From contig OY760657.1 in the NCBI GenBank assembly GCA_963663905.2, forward strand, positions 434,001 to 498,000: DNA of 64,000 nt, given 5' to 3'. The notes under the pieces are model-generated. The model made no database searches and had not been told where the DNA came from. It saw nothing but the letters and a program-made list of their open reading frames with translations. This DNA comes from Saccharicrinis sp963663905. Lineage in GTDB: Bacteria > Bacteroidota > Bacteroidia > Bacteroidales > Marinilabiliaceae. The position numbers and the translations under genes were made by a program. Below, in pieces: positions 38,512 to 48,300 of the stretch (positions are counted from its first letter, which is position 1; each line of letters begins with the position of its first letter).

Positions 38512-38534
38512 AATAAAATTGTTTGAGCGATTGC

Positions 38535-38774
38535 ATGAAGAATTGGGAAAAAAATAAAAAAGTATATTCTAAGCCAGAACTTGAAGTGGTGAAGGTGGAT
38601 CATGAGATTTCATTGGTGATGATGACTAATCCCCCTGCTGATGAAACCGTTGACCCTTGGGCTAGTGCAAGTGGGTCATCTGTTGAAATAAATAGTTCTA
38701 GTCCTGTAAGTACTTTTAATACAAATGATACAAATAATCCTTTTGGTACTTCTTCTCCAAACTACAATAATTAA
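38535..38774 (+). CDS. Putative RiPP-like precursor peptide (79 aa)
   Basis: A 79-residue peptide; I choose the ATG at 38535, though a TTG at 38523 would add four residues. The N-terminal part (residues 1-34) is charged and contains Y11-S-K-P14-E-L16, the YxxPxL pattern that B1/RRE proteins bind in lasso leaders, followed by DHEISLVMMTNPP. Residues 35-79 are polar: about half are Ser, Thr or Asn, with no Cys and no Lys or Arg. No family is recognised. Its position between the PqqD-like gene and the kinase gene, with gaps of 23 and 5 bases, supports a substrate role. Product and modification are not known. Confidence 0.7.
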   Translation: MKNWEKNKKVYSKPELEVVKVDHEISLVMMTNPPADETVDPWASASGSSVEINSSSPVSTFNTNDTNNPFGTSSPNYNN

Positions 38775-38779
38775 ATTTT

Positions 38780-39682
38780 ATGATTAATGACCATAATAAA
38801 TTGGTCGTAAGAATTGCAGATTTAATTCTGGAATATAACTCTCAAAATGTCAATATCCTTTTAGATAGAAACATATCCCTTGATTATTATTGTGTTAAAG
38901 ATAAAAGTGATTGGGATTTTAAAATTAACTTTCATTTAGGATTCTGTAATAAGAATCTGGAAAATCAAGTATGGGATTTTCTAGGTCATTCAACTGGAGA
39001 ATTTTACTGGAATTATTCGTGGTTCGTAAATTATGGTTTAGATGATATTTTAATTAAAATTGAATTTAATAGTCATAACGAATTAGCGGTAATATTTGCA
39101 TCTTTTAATACAATAACACACATTGTTGATGTAAGGGTTATTCCTAAAAATTCTAATGTACTGCCTTTAAAAATAGATCCTTTTATAAATCCTTTGGGTT
39201 CGCTATTGTTATTATATTTTTTAAAAATTAAAGGAGGCTTGTTGTTACATGCATCAGCGGTAATTAACAACAATAAATCATATGCATTTACAGGTGTTTC
39301 AGGTATTGGTAAATCAACCATGTTTAACTTGTGGAAACAAAATGGTTATGATGTTATCAATGATGATCGCGTTGTGATTAGATTGATTGACGGAGTAGTT
39401 AAAATATATAATAATCCGATGCCATATTACAGACAGGAGCCTAGAGAGTCAGTTTTAGATAAAATTTTTCTTTTAAAACAATCACCGAATAATTACAGTA
39501 AAGAATTGTTTGGTGCTGTGGCCTTTTCCAGAGTAATGGGTAATTTTATACAACAATTTTTCAATAAGGAAATGGTAAAAAATCATCTTGAATATGTCGA
39601 GGAAGTTCTGTCATTACTAGATGTATATGAGTTGGGCTTTAAGCCTGATGTGGAAATTATTGATTTAATTAAAGGCCTTTAG
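38780..39682 (+). CDS. HPr kinase-like protein (lasso-type peptide kinase family)
   Basis: A 300-residue protein whose C-terminal half resembles the HprK catalytic domain: LLLHASAV with His157, P-loop TGVSGIGKST (Gly172 to Thr180, Lys178), and NDDRVVI (Asp195, Asp196, Arg197). The N-terminal 140 residues are a divergent beta-rich region instead of the normal HprK N-terminal domain. No PTS or HPr gene is nearby. Related kinases in paeninodin-type lasso clusters phosphorylate a Ser of the precursor, so I infer that this one may phosphorylate the Ser/Thr-rich peptide encoded just upstream. The alternative is a regulatory kinase with another target. Confidence 0.82.
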   Translation: MINDHNKLVVRIADLILEYNSQNVNILLDRNISLDYYCVKDKSDWDFKINFHLGFCNKNLENQVWDFLGHSTGEFYWNYSWFVNYGLDDILIKIEFNSHNELAVIFASFNTITHIVDVRVIPKNSNVLPLKIDPFINPLGSLLLLYFLKIKGGLLLHASAVINNNKSYAFTGVSGIGKSTMFNLWKQNGYDVINDDRVVIRLIDGVVKIYNNPMPYYRQEPRESVLDKIFLLKQSPNNYSKELFGAVAFSRVMGNFIQQFFNKEMVKNHLEYVEEVLSLLDVYELGFKPDVEIIDLIKGL

Positions 39683-39698
39683 GTAATTAGAAACATGT

Positions 39699-40166
39699 AT
39701 GCTTATGAATTCTTCCTGTGATAATCGAAAAGTTATATCTAAAGCTTTTAATGATATTTTACAGGAGGGCAAGATTGTTGAGATTCCTGTGTATGGTCTT
39801 AGTATGTTTCCGTTATTCTTACCAGGAGATATAGTTAGAGTTGTCAATAAAGAAGTTTTGGAATTAATAAATGGTGATGTAGTTGTATTTAAGGTTGGTA
39901 GTAAATTAATCATGCATCGATTGTTAAGTATTAATATTAATGCAAAGCAATTGTTATGTAAGGGCGATGGTTTAATATTGAAAGATCCTGCAATTAATTT
40001 TGAAAATTATTTAGGTGTGGTAATCGAACATTATAGGAAAGGTAAAAGCCTAAAATCATCTCGGATTATAAATTTTTTAATATTAAAAAGTACCAATTTT
40101 CTCGGTGTTATATTTTATATACTAGGAAGATTCTGGAATAAATTGTATAATCGTAGGATAATGTAA
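39699..40166 (+). CDS. S24/S26-type signal-peptidase-like protein
   Basis: A 155-residue protein with the signal peptidase active-site box YGLSMFPLFLPGD (Ser35, Met36, Pro38) and GDVVVFKVGSKLIMHRLL. His73 sits where bacterial type I enzymes have Lys, as in the SipW/eukaryotic-type Ser-His subgroup. A hydrophobic C-terminal segment (about residues 120-145) would anchor it in the membrane. There is no N-terminal anchor. In this operon it is a candidate leader protease for the 79-residue peptide (inference). The start could also be the Met two codons later. Confidence 0.83.
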   Translation: MLMNSSCDNRKVISKAFNDILQEGKIVEIPVYGLSMFPLFLPGDIVRVVNKEVLELINGDVVVFKVGSKLIMHRLLSININAKQLLCKGDGLILKDPAINFENYLGVVIEHYRKGKSLKSSRIINFLILKSTNFLGVIFYILGRFWNKLYNRRIM

Positions 40167-40192
40167 ATTCTTTAAAGATCAAACATTACTTA

Positions 40193-41968
40193 ATGTTATA
40201 CAAAAAGAATAATATATTCAGGGCCTTAAAATTAGTTTGGCAAAGTTCACCCATATGGAGTGTTATTAATTTTTTTGTAGTCTTTACAAAAGGTGTTATG
40301 CCTCTGTTTTTGATCTTTGTTGTTCAATTGTTAGTTGATAGGGTTTCATTGGTTTACTCGGATTTTCAGAGCGTAGATTATATTGGAATAAAGAGTATTC
40401 TGGTTTTTGCAACTTTAGTGTTTATAATTAATGCCATACTAAATTCATTTGCCGGAGTAGTAAATGAAAAGCATACATTTTATATTAATGATTTAGTTCA
40501 GGATTTAATTCACCAGCGTACGGTAAATATAAATTATAAGAATTTTGAGGATCATAATTTCCACAATATATATTATAGAGCAATCAGTGAAGCTTCATAT
40601 CGACCAAAGCATTTGTATTATTCGTATATCGGGTTATTGCAGCATGGTATTTCCTTAATATTAATTGCAGGTTTATTGGTTTATTTAAATTGGTTAATAC
40701 TTGTATCATTAGTTTTAGTGTCGTCTCTTATCGTTTTTGTACGTCTTAAATATTCTGGAAAAATTTATCAATTTAAGAAAGAGCATACAGAAGATGAACG
40801 TTTTGTCGGTTATTATAATAGCCTTCTTACTGGGAAGCAATATGCAAAAGAAATAAGGGTTTTTGAATTAGCTCAATTATTTAAATGCCGATATGAGGAA
40901 AAGAAAAATCAACTAAGAATTGATCAATTTAATTTATTAAAGAAAAAATCTTTTTATGAATTATTAATTCAGTTATTGATTACAGGATTGTTGATTTTTA
41001 TTTTTGCCTTTATCACAAATGAAGCATATCATCAAAGAATAACTCAAGGTCAGATGGTGATGTGTTTTCTTGCCTTATATAGGGGGTATAGTTTTTTGCA
41101 AGGTCTATTGTCAAGGATTTCAGGTTTATATGAAGATGGTTTGTTTTTAAATCATTTTTTTGAGTTTATAGATTATAAAGATTTTAATGTTGAAATAAAT
41201 AAGACTTCAATATTTCCAAAGAAAATCAAATCAGGTATTAAGATTAATAATCTTTCATTTAAGTATCCTGATAGTTCCAGAAGTGTTTTTAAAGGTATTA
41301 ACTTTGAAATACCAGTTGGAGAAACTGTGGCAATCGTTGGCGAAAATGGTTCTGGTAAATCAACACTTGTTAAACTATTATGTGGATTGTATCAGCCCGA
41401 TTCCGGGAATATTTTGATCGATGACGTGGATTTATATAAAATTGATAAAAAATCACTAGTTAAAAATATTACGGTGGTTTTTCAGGATTTTATGCTTTAT
41501 AATGTTTCTGCGCGTGAAAATATTTGGTTCGGTGATGTTGATAAATCAAAAGAAAGTCTGGATGTAAAAGAAAGTGCAGAAAAATCAGGCATTCATAGTG
41601 TTTTAGATAAATTACCTTATGGATACGAAACCGTTTTAGGTAATATATTTAATGATAGTGAGATGCTAAGTGTTGGGGAGTGGCAACGTATGGCATTAGC
41701 CAGATCATTTTTTAATGATGCCCAATTGGTCATACTTGACGAACCAACCAGTTCTATGGATGCTCAAAATGAAGCCAAATTGATTGAAAACTTTAAATTA
41801 ATAACTCATAAAAAAACTTCAATCATAATAAGTCATCGATTATCTACAATAAAACTAGCTGATAGAATTATTGTATTAGAAAATAATGGTGTTGCAGAAC
41901 AAGGGACTTACGATGCTTTAATTCAAAATAAAGGATTATTCTATAAAATGGTAAGTCTTATAGAGTAA
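40193..41968 (+). CDS. ABC exporter (fused membrane and ATPase domains)
   Basis: A 591-residue half-transporter. Residues about 20-330 contain six predicted membrane helices, and about 345-590 form the ATPase: Walker A GENGSGKST (near residue 382), signature SVGEWQRMALAR (near 493), Walker B LVILDEPTSSMD (near 513) and the switch His in IISHRLST (near 547). The signature has V-G-E-W where the canonical form is LSGGQ, a variant typical of peptide/lantibiotic-type exporters. There is no C39 peptidase domain, so leader removal, if any, must be done elsewhere. It closes the five-gene unit and is the likely export route for the peptide. Confidence 0.92.
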   Translation: MLYKKNNIFRALKLVWQSSPIWSVINFFVVFTKGVMPLFLIFVVQLLVDRVSLVYSDFQSVDYIGIKSILVFATLVFIINAILNSFAGVVNEKHTFYINDLVQDLIHQRTVNINYKNFEDHNFHNIYYRAISEASYRPKHLYYSYIGLLQHGISLILIAGLLVYLNWLILVSLVLVSSLIVFVRLKYSGKIYQFKKEHTEDERFVGYYNSLLTGKQYAKEIRVFELAQLFKCRYEEKKNQLRIDQFNLLKKKSFYELLIQLLITGLLIFIFAFITNEAYHQRITQGQMVMCFLALYRGYSFLQGLLSRISGLYEDGLFLNHFFEFIDYKDFNVEINKTSIFPKKIKSGIKINNLSFKYPDSSRSVFKGINFEIPVGETVAIVGENGSGKSTLVKLLCGLYQPDSGNILIDDVDLYKIDKKSLVKNITVVFQDFMLYNVSARENIWFGDVDKSKESLDVKESAEKSGIHSVLDKLPYGYETVLGNIFNDSEMLSVGEWQRMALARSFFNDAQLVILDEPTSSMDAQNEAKLIENFKLITHKKTSIIISHRLSTIKLADRIIVLENNGVAEQGTYDALIQNKGLFYKMVSLIE

Positions 41969-42316
41969 TCCAATACTTATATTTTTAATGAATTTTCAAT
42001 TTGAGAATTTGTTAGTATTCTAAAAATTATTTAAACGAACTATTTTGATCGTAGCTGCTTTCTTTTGTTAATTAACTTTCATATGTGAATTTTAATGTTA
42101 GGATAGAGTTGCTAACAGATCAGAAGATCAATTGGTTATAATATTGGTGAATTAGTCGAATATTAGACTTGTTGACTGTTTTTTTTGATTAATCTATCAT
42201 ATTTAGTTGCCAAAACATTTAACTATCTATCTATTTTTCGTAGAATAAGGTAATCTTTGTAGATTAATAACTATATAGTCTATTTAGATTATTTTTTATT
42301 GTAATATATTATTGAT
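41969..42316. other. Intergenic region with the first giant-protein promoter
   Basis: About 350 AT-rich bases without a gene. The right third (about 42220-42316) is closely similar to the sequence before the second giant gene (about 48632-48734), including the -7-like box at 42251-42259. No clear terminator for the ABC exporter gene was found. Confidence 0.65.
42251..42259 (+). promoter_or_regulatory. Putative promoter box shared by the giant-protein genes (copy 1)
   Basis: TAATCTTTG is 66 bases before the ATG at 42317. The identical sequence precedes the second gene at nearly the same distance. It has three bases between TA and TTTG; the consensus has two. Confidence 0.5.
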
Positions 42317-45300
42317 ATGAGAAATATATACCCCCCAATTTTTATGTTTCTATTATTAAGCATAGGAACATTTATGAATGCCCAGTATACAAGTAATGTT
42401 GGAACATGGGATTATAGTAATGCTTCAGCTTGGAGTGGAACACAACCACCTGCGAATGGAACATTAGCAGACCGGATTGACATAGTTTCCGGTTCAACAA
42501 TAACTAAATCAGATGTTGGTTCTGGTGATGATATAGATGCTCAAGGAGATAGAGGAGGGTACAGCGGACAAATTTACGGTACTTTTATTATTGAAGGTGA
42601 TTTTGACCATTGGCGTGGAGGAACTTTTAGAATTTACGATGGGGGTGTTTTAGAGATTTATGGGGATCTAGATCTTTCTAGTAATGAAGAAATACAAATT
42701 GACGACGGGGGAACATTAATTGTTCATGGTAGTCTTGAGGCTACAGGTGATGCCTATCTTGATCTAAATGAAGGAGGAACTATTATCGTTTATACAGATT
42801 TGTTATTAGAAGATGTAACAGGTGGAGGTGGTCATGAACTTGATGGAACTGTTGTTGTTTTGGGAGATGCTGTAATTGAGGATGTAGATATTAACGCAAA
42901 TGGTATTCTTGTTGTTGCCGGTGATTTAACGGCAGATGATTACCGTTCTGATGTTTCTGGTGATGCAGGTATATATGTAGATGGTCTTAATTTGGGAGAT
43001 TATGGAACTGTAGTTGAGGATTTTGATGTACTTGAAGCAGAGCAGTCTGGTAATACCGATTTAATGGATATTTTGCAGGATTTAGGTCTTGCCAGTTCGA
43101 TTGATAAACCCCAGAATTTTACTTATAGTGGTTTATCAGGATCTTCTGCTAATTTGATATGGGAAGAAAATGCAGATGGTGATGATGTTATTATTGCCTT
43201 GTATTCAAGCGATACATCTGGAAATCCAGTTGATGGAACTACATATACTGTAGGAGAAACATTAAGTGATGGTGCAGAGATTATCTTTATTGGAGATGTA
43301 TCCAGTTCTCCATTCAATTATACAAGTTTTGTTGAGGGTGCGAGTAATTACGTAAGAGCTTGGTCTGTGCATGGATCAGCAGGTTCAGAGGAATATTCAA
43401 TAGCCTATAAAATAACTGTTGTAGGACTTAGTTCAGATGTTCTTTTTTACGAAGATTTTGAAAGTGGTGATGGAGCGGGATGGGAATTAGGACTTAGAAG
43501 TGGTAATAGTGTTGATTGGGAAGTTGGTACTGCTGAGGCTTATGCAGGTAATTATTCTGCTTATATATCAACAGATAACGGAATAACTGCAGGTTATGAT
43601 AATTCAAGACGTGTTGATTATTACTATTATCAAATGGATAGTCCTGTTAACCTTTCGGCTGTAGATAAGACATATAAAAGTGCACAGTTGTCATTTTACT
43701 GGAAATGTGTAGGGGAAGAAGGATATGATGGAGGATCATTAAGAGAGGTGTCTGGAGGATCAACAACAATCTTGTTAAGTAATGCTTCGATGGCAGGTGA
43801 GGACCAATGGGTAGAAGAAGTGATAGATGTTACAGATTATATTGGAGAAGATTTTCAGTTAGCCTTTAGATGGCAAAATAACGATGATGATACAGGAGAA
43901 AGTCCTGGTCTTTGTATTGATGAATTTAGAATAACAGGTAGTGAAGTAGCCCGTCCTGCAACTTTTGATGGGAATGTAATTTCCCCTTCTCAGGTTGATT
44001 TGTCATGGACCACAGATGTAGGTGAAGAAAGTAATGTTGTAATAGCTTATTCTGCATATGGTTCAATAGGGTACCCGGAAAGTGGCGTTACTTATACCGC
44101 TGGTGATTATTTGTCTGGTGGCGGAAAGGTAATTTATGTTGGTAATCTTTCAGAATTTTCCCATACTGGTGATTTTGATGGTACCTTACGTTATAGGATA
44201 TGGGCCGTTACAGATGCTGTCTATTCCAGTGCACTTTCATTAATGGTAAAAGTTCCTGTTCAATTGCCATTTTCAGAAGATTTTGAGGGAGATGTAAGTT
44301 TGTGGAACTTTAATGATGGAGGCGATAATGAATGGGTAAGAGGCAAAGCTGATAATAATGGAGGAACACAATCTGCGTATATTTCTACTGATTTGGGAGT
44401 AACATCTGGATATACGACAGATGTTGAATCAGACACATATTTAGAATTAGAGGTTGATTTGCGTTATTACGAAACCGCATCTGTGAGTTTTGATTGGAAA
44501 GCGGATGGAATATATGAAAATGGAGGAGGTCCAAGAGCAAGGCATTATGGAGAAGTTTATTTTGATAATTATATAGTTTCAAATTCTAATGAATACCGGG
44601 ATAATACGACTTGGCAACAAGATCAAATTAGCTTAACAGGTAGAATAGGTACCATTGGAACTTTACGTTTTAGATGGTATAATAATGATAATGGCTCACC
44701 TTCGAATCCAGGTTTTTGTATAGATAATTTATATGTTACGGGTACTATTGCAGATCCGGCATCATTTTCAGCAACAAATTATAATGATATAGTAAATGAG
44801 TTAACATGGGAACCTAATACCTATGCACAGCCAGATGAGGTAATGATAGCAGTTTCGGATGATGGCACTTTCGGTATTCCGGAGGAAGGTGTTATATATG
44901 AGGCTGGTGATGAATTAAGTGGTGGTGGAACTATAATCTATATTGGTGATGACACATCTTTTTCTCATGAACCTTTGAATTATGGTACGGTATATTACTA
45001 TAAAGCATGGTCATCCCGAAATGGTATTTATTCTTCTGGATTGGAAGACAGTGCTAATACACCTGCTAAAGTAACAATATTGACCGAGGATTGGGAGGAT
45101 AATTCAGATGGTTATCCTGAGTGGACATCAATATACAGTAATATAGATACATATTGGTTGCTTGGAGGTACTGCAGATTTCTCAGAAGGAACTCGTTCTT
45201 CCTATATAACTAATGATGGAACTAACCCTGGATATAGACGAAATCAAGATAGAAATGCTCAACTTTCTATTTCAATAGATTTAGAAGATATATATTCTGC

Positions 45301-48300
45301 ATATCTTACTTTTGACTGGAAGTCTGTAGGTGAAAATGGTTATGATTATGGGGAGGTGTACCTGAATGGAACCAGAATTAGTGACGCTATGGAATATCAG
45401 GGAAATAACTCATGGTTGTCAGAAAGTATTGATATAACTGCATTTTGTGGTATTGTTGGTTTGCAAACGCTTGAATTCAGGTGGGTGAATGATAATAATA
45501 CTGGTTCAGATCCCGGGTTTTGTGTTGATAATATAGAAGTGGGAGGTATCTATGAACCAACTTCAACTATTGATAATGGTGTGCAGGTGACAAGTTCTGT
45601 TTCATCGGTTGCAGATACAGAAGGAGAGGCTGTTTCAGTATTTTCATTTGACTTAACTGATAAAACTTCGCAGTATAATGATATAACACGTGTTCAGCAG
45701 TTGGTGGTTAGTCATGGTGCTGCTAATCAAATAGACAATTGGAATGATGCTATTGCCGGAGCACTATTGTTTGGCCCAGATTTACCAGTTGAGGGTATGG
45801 CAGGTACAATTACCAGTTCAGCTATAACTTTTACAGGAACGGATATGATTTTGCTTGAAACACAGGATCTGGCAGAAACTTATTCTTTAAGTGTTTGGCT
45901 GAATACTGATCTGAATGGAGCTGAGATATATGATGGTGATGCTTTTGATTTTGCTGTTGATGGTAGTGATATGGTTACCGGATTAGGTGATGATTTTGTT
46001 AAAACAGATTTAGTAGAGAGTGGAGCAATTGCTATTGATGTTGTAGCTACGGAGCTTAACTTTACAACACAACCTTCGGAGTATGCAACGGTTAATTACC
46101 CTATATCTCAGGTGCCTGTTGTATCGGCAACAGATGAGAATGGTAATGTGGATGTGGATTTTGCAGAGGTAGTAACGATAACCAATAGTGGAACTATAGT
46201 TATGAATCCACAGGGGGATGCTGCTTATGATTTGTCAGCTGTTAGTGGAATTGTTACATATACTGATATGGAATTTGCAAATACAGGAACAGTAACCTTA
46301 ACTGCCGAGGCATCAGGTGTTAGCTCTGCTGAATCAGATGAAATACAGATAGATGGTTATTGTATTCCTGCACATACTGATAATAATAGCTATATACAAT
46401 TAGTTGAAATTAATACAATATATAATAATAGTGGACAAGATTCAGATGTGTATGCTCAATATCTAGATCAGGAAACAGAATTAACCATCGGTGTTGATTA
46501 TGATGTTACGGTTGTGGTATACAACCATACCAATACAAGGCGTTATGCTTATCTCTGGATTGACTGGGATGGTAGTGGTACTTTTGATTCCGATGAAAGA
46601 TTTGAAATTGGCGATACAAATGCAAATGCTAGTATTGTTGAATTATCAAATACCATTACTGTTCCTGATGATCAGGATGCCGTAGTTGGAGCAACTCGTA
46701 TGCGCATTCAATTTGTAGAGAATAGTGATCCGGCATCAGCTTGTGTTGCAGATCGAGGAGAATCTGAAGATTATACAGTTGTTATAACTACAAATGGATG
46801 GAGAGGATTAAATAATGTTTGGGATGTTACAAGTAATTGGACTTCCGGAGCAGTGCCGGATAATACAACAGATGTGTATATTCCGGAACATCCTTATTAT
46901 GCAGATGTTTATCCGTTAATAACAGGAACTATTGAAATGAACGACCTGGAAATATCAAGTGGTGCAATGGTTACTGCACAAGCAGGTAGTCGTATTCAAA
47001 TTAATGGAGATTTAACAGCTTATGGAGATTTAATTGTTAATAATTCAGTTGCCAGTCCTGCTTCAATAATTGTAAGTGGTACCTCTACTGGTGATGCTAC
47101 TTATAATTGGACAGGGGTAACAAATATGTATTGGTGGCATATTGGCCTTCCTGTTACAGGAGTTACAGAAACAGATTATGATGATTCTTATGGAGAAACA
47201 GATTATGCATTAAATAGATATAATTCAGGATGGGAGCGCATTGCAGGAATAGGTGGTGCTGAAGGTTATAATTTTGATACTGATTTGTTAGAGGGGTATT
47301 CCTTATTAGTTCGCAATGCTGATGAAACTTTAACTTACTCGGGTGTTTTAAATAGTGACAATAGCTATGATCAAACCTATAGTAAAGCAGACTGGTATTT
47401 GATTGCTAATCCGTACCCATCATATATTGACGTTGAAAATGCTGGATTTGATATTGGAGATTTTATGGAAACTGTTTTTATTGATGGTTATGATAATACA
47501 ATTTCAACGTATAATATATTAACCGATGTTGGTGTTAATGGAGGTGTTCGATATATAGCACCTGGGCAAGCAATGTGGCTTAGAACATATGAAGCCAGTG
47601 ATGCAATCTCAATTGCTAAATCAGCTTGCCTGAATAATACAACAGGAAGTCTGAAAAGTACATCTGCTGAGGATAATAATATCTTTAGATTTACATTAGA
47701 AGGAACTAATAATACTGATGAGTCTGTAATAATAATTAGCGATGATTTTGGATCGGAGTTGGTATCAAAGTATGACTCTGAAAAAATGATGAATGGAGGT
47801 AACCTGGTAAATGTTTATTCGCTTAAGGAAAGTAAAGACATCTCGATAAATGCTTTACCAGAAATTAGTTCAGAGAAGATTGTACCAATAGGTTATACGG
47901 TTTCATCAGCGGGTATGGGTGAATTTACTTTTGAAGCATCTAATATAATTAGCTTTATGAATGATGTAAATGTTTATTTGGTTGATAATTTAGAAGATGT
48001 AACAATTGATTTAAGAGAAGTTCCTTCATATACATTTACTCCTTCATCTGCGGAGTCTAATAATCGTTTTGAGTTAAGATTTGAAGCTTCTGTAACAACT
48101 GATGTTGAGGATAATGTAGCTTCTGTATCTGATAAAAATGTGTTGATTTACGCAGTGAAACAAGAAGCTAAAGTTATAGTAACAGAAAAGGTGTTACAAT
48201 TGGACGATAGAATGATAGAAGTTTATAATGTATCCGGTCAGCTTGTAAAACAAGTTGCTTTAAATGATGTAGAAACTACTTTTACACTTCCGCAAGCAAA

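Noticed and set aside
38221..41968. Calling this a standard lasso-peptide cluster.
   Set aside because: No asparagine-synthetase-like cyclase or transglutaminase-like B2 protein is encoded nearby, and the peptide tail is too long for a typical lasso core.
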